DNA from: Rhabdophis nuchalis
Taxonomy: Eukaryota; Chordata; Lepidosauria; Squamata; Natricidae
Length of the DNA stretch: 64,000 nt
Assembly: GCA_039707465.1 (NCBI GenBank)
Contig: CM077643.1
Span: 242,008,167 to 242,072,166 of the forward strand
Direction of reading: 5' to 3'
Every line of letters starts with the position of its first letter. Position 1 is the stretch's first letter. The notes below the pieces were generated by a model. It saw only the letters and a list, made by a program, of their open reading frames with translations, did not search any database and was not told the origin of the DNA. The position numbers and the translations under genes were made by a program. Below, piece by piece: positions 1 through 9,361 of this stretch.

Positions 1-867
1 ATTTGCAGTCCCTGGCAAAATGGAGTTCTTTTGTTAATTCTGAGATAACACTGCTGTAACTTTTCTGATATACGCCTTGCTGTAACTTCTCAGGGAAAGC
101 TCAGATCAACCAATTGACTGCTTTTTCAGCTTCTACATCCCAGACAGCATCCAATATATGTTTCTCGTTAGAATTTGAGCTCTGGATCCAAATATGCAGT
201 CCCTGGCTAAATTGAGTTCTTTTGCCAATTCTGCTAACATTTTGCTGTAACTTCTCAGGGAAAGCTCAGATCAACCAATCGGCGGTTTTTCAGCTTCTGC
301 ATCCGAGACAGCATCCAATATGTGTTTCTCGTTCGAATTTGAGCTCTGGATCCAAATTTGCAATTGCTGTCTAAATTGAGTTCTTTTGCCAATTCTGAGA
401 TAACACTGCTACAGTTTTCTGATATACGCCTTGCTGTAACTTATCAGGGAAAGCTCAGATCAACCAGTTGACTACTTTGTCAGCTTCTACATCCCAGACA
501 GCATCCAATATATGTTTCTCGTTAGAAGGTGAGCTCTGGATCCAAATATGCAGTCCCTGGCTAAATTGAGTTCTTTTGCCAATTCTGCTAACATTTTGCT
601 GTAACTTCTCAGGGAAAGCTCAGATCAACCAATCGGCGGTTTTTCAGCTTCTGCATCCGAGACAGCATCCAATATGTGTTTCTCGTTCGAATTTGAGCTC
701 TGGATCCAAATTTGCAGTCCCTAGCTAAATTGAGTTCTTTTGCTAATTGTGAGATAACACTTTGCTGTAACTTATCAGGGAAGGCTCAGATCAACCAATC
801 GACTGCTTTTTCAGCTTCTGCATCCCAGACAGCATCCAATATGTGTTTCTCGTTCGAATTTGAGCTC

Positions 868-1058
868 TGGATCCAAATTTGCAGTCCCTGGCAAAATGGA
901 GTTCTTTTGTTAATTCTGAGATAACACTGCTGTAACTTTTCTGATATACGCCTTGCTGTAACTTCTCAGGGAAAGCTCAGATCAACCAATTGACTGCTTT
1001 TTCAGCTTCTACATCCCAGACAGCATCCAATATATGTTTCTCGTTAGAATTTGAGCTC
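868..1058 (+). repeat. Class A monomer exemplar (191 bp, long)
   Basis: Class A is marked by 'ctggcaaaatggagttc' near its start, 'tgttaattctgag', and the intact form of the internal module, which begins TGCTGTAAC. Its tail is 'atatatgtttctcgttagaa' followed by 'tttgagctc'. It is one base longer than C and E because its module is 25 rather than 24 bases. A monomers begin at -8 (cut by the window edge), 868, 1911, 2954, 4210, 5089, 14558, 19542, 20418, 21840, 23948, 25370, 30877, 41321, 55299, 57275 and 59056. Related A' forms start at 41512, 55490, 56560 and 57466. A usually follows D and is usually followed by B. Confidence 0.9.
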
Positions 1059-1222
1059 TGGATCCAAATATGCAGTCCCTGGCTAAATTGAGTTCTTTTG
1101 CCAATTCTGCTAACATTTTGCTGTAACTTCTCAGGGAAAGCTCAGATCAACCAATCGGCGGTTTTTCAGCTTCTGCATCCGAGACAGCATCCAATATGTG
1201 TTTCTCGTTCGAATTTGAGCTC
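1059..1222 (+). repeat. Class B monomer exemplar (164 bp, shortest)
   Basis: Class B starts TGGATCCAAATATGCAGTCC and is recognised by 'ctgctaacattttgctg' in place of 'ctgagataacactttgctg', by 'caatcggcggtttttcag', and by 'catccgagac' where other classes read 'catcccagac'. Two small deletions relative to D (2 bases and 1 base) explain the 164-bp length. It lacks the 24-bp module. It is the most CpG-rich class, with five CpGs in this copy. B almost always follows A or C' and is nearly always followed by D, so B-D is the most stable junction in the array. Confidence 0.9.
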
Positions 1223-3308
1223 TGGATCCAAATTTGCAATTGCTGTCTAAATTGAGTTCTTTTGCCAATTCTGAGATAACACTGCTACAGTTTTCTGATA
1301 TACGCCTTGCTGTAACTTATCAGGGAAAGCTCAGATCAACCAGTTGACTACTTTGTCAGCTTCTACATCCCAGACAGCATCCAATATATGTTTCTCGTTA
1401 GAAGGTGAGCTCTGGATCCAAATATGCAGTCCCTGGCTAAATTGAGTTCTTTTGCCAATTCTGCTAACATTTTGCTGTAACTTCTCAGGGAAAGCTCAGA
1501 TCAACCAATCGGCGGTTTTTCAGCTTCTGCATCCGAGACAGCATCCAATATGTGTTTCTCGTTCGAATTTGAGCTCTGGATCCAAATTTGCAGTCCCTAG
1601 CTAAATTGAGTTCTTTTGCTAATTGTGAGATAACACTTTGCTGTAACTTATCAGGGAAGGCTCAGATCAACCAATCGACTGCTTTTTCAGCTTCTGCATC
1701 CCAGACAGCATCCAATATGTGTTTCTCGTTCGGATTTGAGCTCTGGATCCAAATTTGCAGTCCCTAGCTAAATTGAGTTCTTTTGCTAATTGTGAGATAA
1801 CACTTTGCTGTAACTTATCAGGGAAGGCTCAGATCAACCAATCGACTGCTTTTTCAGCTTCTGCATCCCAGACAGCATCCAATATGTGTTTCTCGTTCGA
1901 ATTTGAGCTCTGGATCCAAATTTGCAGTCCCTGGCAAAATGGAGTTCTTTTGTTAATTCTGAGATAACACTGCTGTAACTTTTCTGATATACGCCTTGCT
2001 GTAACTTCTCAGGGAAAGCTCAGATCAACCAATTGACTGCTTTTTCAGCTTCTACATCCCAGACAGCATCCAATATATGTTTCTCGTTAGAATTTGAGCT
2101 CTGGATCCAAATATGCAGTCCCTGGCTAAATTGAGTTCTTTTGCCAATTCTGCTAACATTTTGCTGTAACTTCTCAGGGAAAGCTCAGATCAACCAATCG
2201 GCGGTTTTTCAGCTTCTGCATCCGAGACAGCATCCAATATGTGTTTCTCGTTCGAATTTGAGCTCTGGATCCAAATTTGCAATTGCTGTCTAAATTGAGT
2301 TCTTTTGCCAATTCTGAGATAACACTGCTACAGTTTTCTGATATACGCCTTGCTGTAACTTATCAGGGAAAGCTCAGATCAACCAGTTGACTACTTTGTC
2401 AGCTTCTACATCCCAGACAGCATCCAATATATGTTTCTCGTTAGAAGGTGAGCTCTGGATCCAAATATGCAGTCCCTGGCTAAATTGAGTTCTTTTGCCA
2501 ATTCTGCTAACATTTTGCTGTAACTTCTCAGGGAAAGCTCAGATCAACCAATCGGCGGTTTTTCAGCTTCTGCATCCGAGACAGCATCCAATATGTGTTT
2601 CTCGTTCGAATTTGAGCTCTGGATCCAAATTTGCAGTCCCTAGCTAAATTGAGTTCTTTTGCTAATTGTGAGATAACACTTTGCTGTAACTTATCAGGGA
2701 AGGCTCAGATCAACCAATCGACTGCTTTTTCAGCTTCTGCATCCCAGACAGCATCCAATATGTGTTTCTCGTTCGGATTTGAGCTCTGGATCCAAATTTG
2801 CAGTCCCTAGCTAAATTGAGTTCTTTTGCTAATTGTGAGATAACACTTTGCTGTAACTTATCAGGGAAGGCTCAGATCAACCAATCGACTGCTTTTTCAG
2901 CTTCTGCATCCCAGACAGCATCCAATATGTGTTTCTCGTTCGAATTTGAGCTCTGGATCCAAATTTGCAGTCCCTGGCAAAATGGAGTTCTTTTGTTAAT
3001 TCTGAGATAACACTGCTGTAACTTTTCTGATATACGCCTTGCTGTAACTTCTCAGGGAAAGCTCAGATCAACCAATTGACTGCTTTTTCAGCTTCTACAT
3101 CCCAGACAGCATCCAATATATGTTTCTCGTTAGAATTTGAGCTCTGGATCCAAATATGCAGTCCCTGGCTAAATTGAGTTCTTTTGCCAATTCTGCTAAC
3201 ATTTTGCTGTAACTTCTCAGGGAAAGCTCAGATCAACCAATCGGCGGTTTTTCAGCTTCTGCATCCGAGACAGCATCCAATATGTGTTTCTCGTTCGAAT
3301 TTGAGCTC

Positions 3309-4042
3309 TGGATCCAAATTTGCAATTGCTGTCTAAATTGAGTTCTTTTGCCAATTCTGAGATAACACTGCTACAGTTTTCTGATATATGCCTTGCTGTA
3401 ACTTCTCAGGGAAAGCTCAGATCAACCAATTGACTGCATTTTCAGTTTTTGCATCCCAGACAGCATCCAAAATGTGTTTCTCGTTTGAATTTGAGCTCTG
3501 GATCCAAATTTGCAATTGCTGTCTAAATTGAGTTCTTTTGCAAATTCTGAGATAACACTGCTACAGTTTTCTGATATACGCCTTGCTGTAACTTCTCAGG
3601 GAAAGCTCAGATCAACCAATTGACTGCTTTTTCAGCTTCTACATCCCAGACAGCATCCAATATGTGTTTCTCATTCGAATTTGAGCTCTGGATCCAAATT
3701 TGCAATTGCTGTCTAAATTGAGTTGTTTTGCAAATTCTGAGATAACACTGCTACAGTTTTCTGATATACGCCTTGCTGTAACTTATCAGGGAAAGCTCAG
3801 ATCAACCAGTTGACTACTTTGTCAGCTTCTACATCCCAGACAGCATCCAATATATGTTTCTCGTTAGAAGGTGAGCTCTGGATCCAAATATGCAGTCCCT
3901 GGCTAAATTGAGTTCTTTTGCCAATTCTGCTAACATTTTGCTGTAACTTCTCAGGGAAAGCTCAGATCAACCAATCGGCGGTTTTTCAGCTTCTGCATCC
4001 GAGACAGCATCCAATATGTGTTTCTCGTTCGAATTTGAGCTC
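3309..4042 (+). repeat. Transition block: E/F hybrid, C, C', B
   Basis: Monomers start at 3309 (190 bp: E head with 'gatatatgcc', F tail with 'ttcagtttttgc' and 'ccaaaatgtg'), 3499 (C), 3689 (C', with 'gagttgttttgc') and 3879 (B). The E/F hybrid also reads 'gactgcattttcag', a tag shared with the hybrids at 20773 and 24303. This block replaces the C'-B-D-D that would complete the 1,043-bp HOR, so a recombination breakpoint lies near 3309. Confidence 0.88.
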
Positions 4043-5967
4043 TGGATCCAAATTTGCAGTCCCTAGCTAAATTGAGTTCTTTTGCTAATTGTGAGATAAC
4101 ACTTTGCTGTAACTTATCAGGGAAGGCTCAGATCAACCAATCGACTGCTTTTTCAGCTTCTGCATCCCAGACAGCATCCAATATGTGTTTCTCGTTCGAA
4201 TTTGAGCTCTGGATCCAAATTTGCAGTCCCTGGCAAAATGGAGTTCTTTTGTTAATTCTGAGATAACACTGCTGTAACTTTTCTGATATACGCCTTGCTG
4301 TAACTTCTCAGGGAAAGCTCAGATCAACCAATTGACTGCTTTTTCAGCTTCTACATCCCAGACAGCATCCAATATATGTTTGTCGTTAGAATTTGAGCTC
4401 TGGATCCAAATATGCAGTCCCTGGCTAAATTGAGTTCTTTTGCCAATTCTGCTAACATTTTGCTGTAACTTCTCAGGGAAAGCTCAGATCAACCAATCGG
4501 CGGTTTTTCAGCTTCTGCATCCGAGACAGCATCCAATATGTGTTTCTCGTTCGAATTTGAGCTCTGGATCCAAATTTGCAGTCCCTAGCTAAATTGAGTT
4601 CTTTTGCTAATTGTGAGATAACACTTTGCTGTAACTTATCAGGGAAGGCTCAGATCAACCAATCGACTGCTTTTTCAGCTTCTGCATCCCAGAGAGCATC
4701 CAATATGTGTTTCTCGTTCGAATTTGAGCTCTGGATCCAAATTTGCAATTGCTGTCTAAATTGAGTTCTTTTGCCAATTCTGAGATAACACTGCTACAGT
4801 TTTCTGATATATGCCTTGCTGTTACTTCTCAGGGAAAGCTCAGATCAACCAATTGACTGCTTTTTCAGCTTCTACATCACAGACAGTATCCAATATATGT
4901 TTGTCGTTAGAAGTTGAACTCTGGATCCAAATTTGCAGTCCCTGGCTAAATTGAGTTCTTTTGCTAATTCTGAGATAACACTTTGCTGTAACTTCTCAGA
5001 GGAAGCTCAGATCAACCAATTGACTGCTTTTTCAGCTTCTGCATCCCAGACAGCATCCAATATGTGTTTCTCGTTCGAATTTGAGCTCTGGATCCAAATT
5101 TGCAGTCCCTGGCAAAATGGAGTTCTTTTGTTAATTCTGAGATAACACTGCTGTAACTTTTCTGATATACGCCTTGCTGTAACTTCTCAGGGAAAGCTCA
5201 GATCAACCAATTGACTGCTTTTTCAGCTTCTACATCCCAGACAGCATCCAATATATGTTTGTCGTTAGAATTTGAGCTCTGGATCCAAATATGCAGTCCC
5301 TGGCTAAATTGAGTTCTTTTGCCAATTCTGCTAACATTTTGCTGTAACTTCTCAGGGAAAGCTCAGATCAACCAATCGGCGGTTTTTCAGCTTCTGCATC
5401 CGAGACAGCATCCAATATGTATTTCTCGTTCGAATTTGAGCTCTGGATCCAAATTTGCAGTCCCTAGCTAAATTGAGTTCTTTTGCTAATTGTGAGATAA
5501 CACTTTGCTGTAACTTATCAGGGAAGGCTCAGATCAACCAATCGACTGCTTTTTCAGCTTCTGCATCCCAGAGAGCATCCAATATGTATTTCTCGTTCGA
5601 ATTTGAGCTCTGGATCCAAATTTGCAGTCCCTAGCTAAATTGAGTTCTTTTGCTAATTGTGAGATAACACTTTGCTGTAACTTATCAGGGAAGGCTCAGA
5701 TCAACCAATCGACTGCTTTTTCAGCTTCTGCATCCCAGAGAGCATCCAATATGTGTTTCTCGTTCGAATTTGAGCTCTGGATCCAAATTTGCAATTGCTG
5801 TCTAAATTGAGTTCTTTTGCCAATTCTGAGATAACACTGCTACAGTTTTCTGATATATGCCTTGCTGTTACTTCTCAGGGAAAGCTCAGATCAACCAATT
5901 GACTGCTTTTTCAGCTTCTACATCACAGACAGTATCCAATATATGTTTGTCGTTAGAAGTTGAACTC
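4043..5967 (+). repeat. D-A-B-D-E-F/D-A-B-D-D-E block with 1,046-bp tandem period
   Basis: Starts: D 4043, A 4210, B 4401, D 4565, E 4732, F/D hybrid 4922, A 5089, B 5280, D 5444, D 5611, E 5778. D-E at 4565-4921 and 5611-5967 are 1,046 bp apart and share 'cagagagcatcc', 'tgttacttctc' and 'cagtatcc'. The monomer at 4922 has an F head ('tcagaggaagctc') and a D-like tail. B 5280 and D 5444 share 'atatgtatttctcg', suggesting a recent local copy of that tail. Confidence 0.87.
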
Positions 5968-6479
5968 TGGATCCAAATTTGCAGTCCCTGGCTAAATTGA
6001 GTTCTTTTGCTAATTCTGAGATAACACTTTGCTGTAACTTCTCAGAGGAAGCTCAGATCAACCAATTGACTGCTTTTTCAGTTTTTGCATCCCAGACAGC
6101 ATCCAAAATGTGTTTCTCGTTTGAATTTGAGCTCTGGATCCAAATTTGCAATTGCTGTCTAAATTGCTGTCTTTTGCCAATTCTGAGATACACTTTGCTG
6201 TGACTTCTCAGGGAAAGCTCAGATCAACGAATTGACTGCTTTTTCAGCTTCTGCATACCAGACAGCATCCAATATGTGTTTGTCATTCGAATTTGAGCTC
6301 TGGATCCAAATTTGCAATTGCTGTCTAAATTGAGTTCTTTTGCAAATTCTGAGATAACACTGCTACAGTTTTCTGATATACGCCTTGCTGTAACTTCTCA
6401 GGGAAAGCTCAGATCAACCAATTGACTGCTTTTTCAGCTTCTACATCCCAGACAGCATCCAATATGTGTTTCTCATTCG

Positions 6480-6502
6480 AATTTGAGCTCTGGATCCAAA
6501 TT
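6480..6502. repeat. Dyad at monomer junction spanning SacI/BamHI box (exemplar)
   Basis: AATTTG and CAAATT form a perfect 6-bp inverted repeat around an 11-base centre, agctctggatc. The centre overlaps two 6-bp palindromes, GAGCTC and GGATCC. A TTCGAA palindrome lies just upstream and GCAATTGC just downstream in C, E and G. The arrangement recurs at most monomer junctions. It could extrude as a small stem-loop or serve as a protein-binding dyad; neither is shown by sequence alone. Confidence 0.6.
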
Positions 6503-6680
6503 TGCAATTGCTGTCTAAATTGAGTTCTTTTGCAAATTCTGAGATAACACTGCTACAGTTTTCTGATATACGCCTTGCTGTAACTTCTCAGGGAAAGCTC
6601 AGATCAACCAATTGACTGCTTTTTCAGCTTCTACATCCCAGACAGCATCCAATATGTGTTTCTGATTCGAATTTGAGCTC
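6491..6680 (+). repeat. Class C monomer exemplar (190 bp, long)
   Basis: Class C has 'tttgcaattgctgtc' near the start (containing the 8-bp palindrome GCAATTGC), 'ttttgcaaattctgag', the 24-bp module with 'gatatacgcc', 'caattgactgctttttcag' and 'ctacatcccagac'. The tail ends tctcattcg, tctgattcg or tctcgttcg depending on the copy. I counted one C monomer base by base: 66 T, 50 A, 43 C, 31 G; 61% A+T with a pyrimidine excess on this strand; two CpG observed against about seven expected. C occurs singly or in runs of up to four, usually between G and C', and is the main source of HOR length variation. Confidence 0.9.
6551..6574 (+). repeat. 24-bp internal module of long monomers (exemplar)
   Basis: Long classes (A, C, C', E) carry this segment between 'gagataacac' and 'ttgctgtaac'; short classes have a single T there. 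In A monomers the module begins TGCTGTAACTT, identical to the 11 bases that restart immediately after it. The module therefore looks like an imperfect tandem duplication of the adjacent TGCTGTAACTT segment, later eroded to 'tgctacagtt' in C and E. Presence or absence of this one module accounts for 23-24 bp of the length difference between long and short monomers. Confidence 0.8.
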
Positions 6681-7060
6681 TGGATCCAAATTTGCAATTG
6701 CTGTCTAAATTGAGTTCTTTTGCAAATTCTGAGATAACACTGCTACAGTTTTCTGATATACGCCTTGCTGTAACTTCTCAGGGAAAGCTCAGATCAACCA
6801 ATTGACTGCTTTTTCAGCTTCTACATCCCAGACAGCATCCAATATGTGTTTCTCATTCGAATTTGAGCTCTGGATCCAAATTTGCAATTGCTGTCTAAAT
6901 TGAGTTCTTTTGCAAATTCTGAGATAACACTGCTACAGTTTTCTGATATACGCCTTGCTGTAACTTCTCAGGGAAAGCTCAGATCAACCAATTGACTGCT
7001 TTTTCAGCTTCTACATCCCAGACAGCATCCAATATGTGTTTCTGATTCGAATTTGAGCTC

Positions 7061-7250
7061 TGGATCCAAATTTGCAATTGCTGTCTAAATTGAGTTCTTT
7101 TGCAAATTCTGAGATAACACTGCTACAGTTTTCTGATATACGCCTTGCTGTAACTTATCAGGGAAAGCTCAGATCAACCAGTTGACTGCTTTTTCAGCTT
7201 CTACATCCCAGACAGCATCCAATATATGTTTCTCGTTAGAAGGTGAGCTC
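7061..7250 (+). repeat. Class C' monomer exemplar (190 bp, long)
   Basis: C' is a C-like monomer with 'ttatcaggg' instead of 'ttctcaggg', 'caaccagttgac' instead of 'caaccaattgac', and the tail 'tctcgttagaaggtgagctc'. It is the last long monomer before B in nearly all HOR copies. Sub-variants read 'gactactttgtcag' (347, 1223, 2266, 3689, 14037, 19021, 19897, 21319, 23427, 24849) or 'gactgctttttcag' (most others). A C''-type with 'caggtgactac' and a C-like tail is at 34604, 35840, 42747, 44361 and 47020. In 40799, 53046 and 54777 the tail reads 'gtgatctctgg', which destroys the SacI site. Confidence 0.88.
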
Positions 7251-8671
7251 TGGATCCAAATATGCAGTCCCTGGCTAAATTGAGTTCTTTTGCCAATTCT
7301 GCTAACATTTTGCTGTAACTTCTCAGGGAAAGCTCAGATCAACCAATCGGCGGTTTTTCAGCTTCTGCATCCGAGACAGCATCCAATATGTGTTTCTCGT
7401 TCGAATTTGAGCTCTGGATCCAAATTTGCAGTCCCTAGCTAAATTGAGTTCTTTTGCTAATTGTGAGATAACACTTTGCTGTAACTTATCAGGGAAGGCT
7501 CAGATCAACCAATCGACTGCTTTTTCAGCTTCTGCATCCCAGACAGCATCCAATATGTGTTTCTCGTTCGAATTTGAGCTCTGGATCCAAATTTGCAATT
7601 GCTGTCTAAATTGAGTTCTTTTGTCAATTCTGAGATACACTTTTCTGTAACTTCTCAGGGAAAGCTCAGATCAACAAATTGACTGCTTTTTCAGCTTCTG
7701 CATACCAGACAGCATCCAATATGTGTTTGTCATTCGAATTTGAGCTCTGGATCCAAATTTGCAATTGCTGTCTAAATTGAGTTCTTTTGCAAATTCTGAG
7801 ATAACACTGCTACAGTTTTCTGATATACGCCTTGCTGTAACTTCTCAGGGAAAGCTCAGATCAACCAATTGACTGCTTTTTCAGCTTCTACATCCCAGAC
7901 AGCATCCAATATGTGTTTCTGATTCGAATTTGAGCTCTGGATCCAAATTTGCAATTGCTGTCTAAATTGAGTTCTTTTGCAAATTCTGAGATAACACTGC
8001 TACAGTTTTCTGATATACGCCTTGCTGTAACTTCTCAGGGAAAGCTCAGATCAACCAATTGACTGCTTTTTCAGCTTCTACATCCCAGACAGCATCCAAT
8101 ATGTGTTTCTCATTCGAATTTGAGCTCTGGATCCAAATTTGCAATTGCTGTCTAAATTGAGTTCTTTTGCAAATTCTGAGATAACACTGCTACAGTTTTC
8201 TGATATACGCCTTGCTGTAACTTCTCAGGGAAAGCTCAGATCAACCAATTGACTGCTTTTTCAGCTTCTACATCCCAGACAGCATCCAATATGTGTTTCT
8301 GATTCGAATTTGAGCTCTGGATCCAAATTTGCAATTGCTGTCTAAATTGAGTTCTTTTGCAAATTCTGAGATAACACTGCTACAGTTTTCTGATATACGC
8401 CTTGCTGTAACTTATCAGGGAAAGCTCAGATCAACCAGTTGACTGCTTTTTCAGCTTCTACATCCCAGACAGCATCCAATATATGTTTCTCGTTAGAAGG
8501 TGAGCTCTGGATCCAAATATGCAGTCCCTGGCTAAATTGAGTTCTTTTGCCAATTCTGCTAACATTTTGCTGTAACTTCTCAGGGAAAGCTCAGATCAAC
8601 CAATCGGCGGTTTTTCAGCTTCTGCATCCGAGACAGCATCCAATATGTGTTTCTCGTTCGAATTTGAGCTC

Positions 8672-8838
8672 TGGATCCAAATTTGCAGTCCCTAGCTAAA
8701 TTGAGTTCTTTTGCTAATTGTGAGATAACACTTTGCTGTAACTTATCAGGGAAGGCTCAGATCAACCAATCGACTGCTTTTTCAGCTTCTGCATCCCAGA
8801 CAGCATCCAATATGTGTTTCTCGTTCGAATTTGAGCTC
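8672..8838 (+). repeat. Class D monomer exemplar (167 bp, short)
   Basis: Class D is marked by 'cagtccctagctaaattgag', 'gctaattgtgag', 'ttatcagggaaggctc' (an extra G/A difference from 'gggaaagctc') and 'caatcgactgc'. It lacks the 24-bp module. It opens the common HOR D-E-F-G-C-C'-B. Useful lineage tags are 'cagagagcatcc' (4565, 5444, 5611, 22195, 25725, 31232), 'cagaaagcatcc' (12777, 17594), 'ttgtcagg' (29476, 33724, 37097, 41867, 44004, 45618, 46140, 48277, 63139) and 'tttgatgtaac' (41153, 53400, 55131, 57107). Confidence 0.9.
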
Positions 8839-9028
8839 TGGATCCAAATTTGCAATTGCTGTCTAAATTGAGTTCTTTTGCCAATTCTGAGATAACACTG
8901 CTACAGTTTTCTGATATATGCCTTGCTGTAACTTCTCAGGGAAAGCTCAGATCAACCAATTGACTGCTTTTTCAGCTTCTACATCACAGACAGCATCCAA
9001 TATATGTTTGTCGTTAGAAGTTGAACTC
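8839..9028 (+). repeat. Class E monomer exemplar (190 bp, long)
   Basis: Class E carries the 24-bp module in a 'gatatatgcc' form (TpG where C has CpG), 'ctacatcacagacag' and the tail 'gtttgtcgttagaagttg' followed by 'aactctggatcc'. The tail change GAGCTC to GAACTC removes the SacI site at the E-F junction, so SacI would release E+F as a 357-bp unit while BamHI cuts both. E follows D and precedes F in almost every copy. Two tag groups exist: 'tgttacttctc' with 'cagtatcc' (for example 4732, 5778, 22362, 25892, 31399) and 'gacagctttttcag' (for example 29643, 33891, 42034, 48444, 63306). Confidence 0.9.
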
Positions 9029-9195
9029 TGGATCCAAATTTGCAGTCCCTGGCTAAATTGAGTTCTTTTGCTAATTCTGAGATAACACTTTGCTGTAACT
9101 TATCAGAGGAAGCTCAGATCAACCAATTGACTGCTTTTTCAGTTTTTGCATCCCAGACAGCATCCAAAATGTGTTTCTCGTTTGAATTTGAGCTC
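9029..9195 (+). repeat. Class F monomer exemplar (167 bp, short)
   Basis: Class F is recognised by 'ctggctaaattgag' with 'gctaattctgag', 'tcagaggaagctc' in place of 'tcagggaaagctc', 'ttcagtttttgcatccc' and the tail 'catccaaaatgtg...tcgtttgaa'. It lacks the 24-bp module. F follows E and precedes G. The tag 'gcatcgcagac' marks 34984, 36220, 43127, 44741 and 47400, and 'gactgctctttcag' marks 40466, 52713 and 54444. Both tags trace block duplications. Confidence 0.9.
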
Positions 9196-9361
9196 TGGAT
9201 CCAAATTTGCAATTGCTGTCTAAATTGAGTTCTTTTGTCAATTCTGAGATACACTTTTCTGTAACTTCTCAGGGAAAGCTCAGATCAACAAATTGACTGC
9301 TTTTTCAGCTTCTGCATACCAGACAGCATCCAATATGTGTTTGTCATTCGAATTTGAGCTC
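9196..9361 (+). repeat. Class G monomer exemplar (166 bp, short)
   Basis: Class G starts like C ('tttgcaattgctgtc') but lacks the 24-bp module and has lost one base in 'gagatacac' (other classes 'gagataacac'). It has 'caacgaattg' or 'caacaaattg', 'gcataccagacag' and usually the tail 'gtttgtcattcg'. G links the short pair F-G to the following C run. Tagged forms: 'caacgaagtgac' (30000, 34248, 35484, 36387, 42391, 43294, 44908, 46664, 47567, 48801, 63663) and a 'gctattgctg' start (34248, 35484, 42391, 46664). Confidence 0.9.

Larger units (their letters stand above)
1..3308 (+). repeat. 1,043-bp hexameric HOR A-B-C'-B-D-D, ~3 copies
   Basis: Full copies are 868-1910 and 1911-2953 (191+164+190+164+167+167 = 1,043). 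A copy with a single D precedes them (1-867, cut at the left), and A-B of a fourth follows (2954-3308). The first D of each doublet reads 'ttcggatttgag', the second 'ttcgaatttgag', so the D pair is a diverged doublet and not a simple stutter. No E, F or G monomer occurs in this block, unlike most of the window. Copies look essentially identical by eye. Confidence 0.92.
5968..7414 (+). repeat. F-G-C-C-C-C-C'-B block with a C run
   Basis: Starts: F 5968, G 6135, C 6301, 6491, 6681, 6871, C' 7061, B 7251. The G has 'aaattgctgtcttttgcc' instead of 'aaattgagttc', a tag also in G monomers at 15270, 26249, 27673, 31756, 59911 and 61335. The four C monomers alternate between tails tctcattcg and tctgattcg, giving a 380-bp dimeric sub-repeat. 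Confidence 0.9.

Noticed and set aside
7231..7247. CENP-B box-like TCTCGTTAGAAGGTGAG in C' monomers
   Set aside because: It resembles the left half of the mammalian box (CGTTnGAA), but by my alignment only 5 of the 9 essential positions of NTTCGNNNNANNCGGGN match and the CGGG core is missing.
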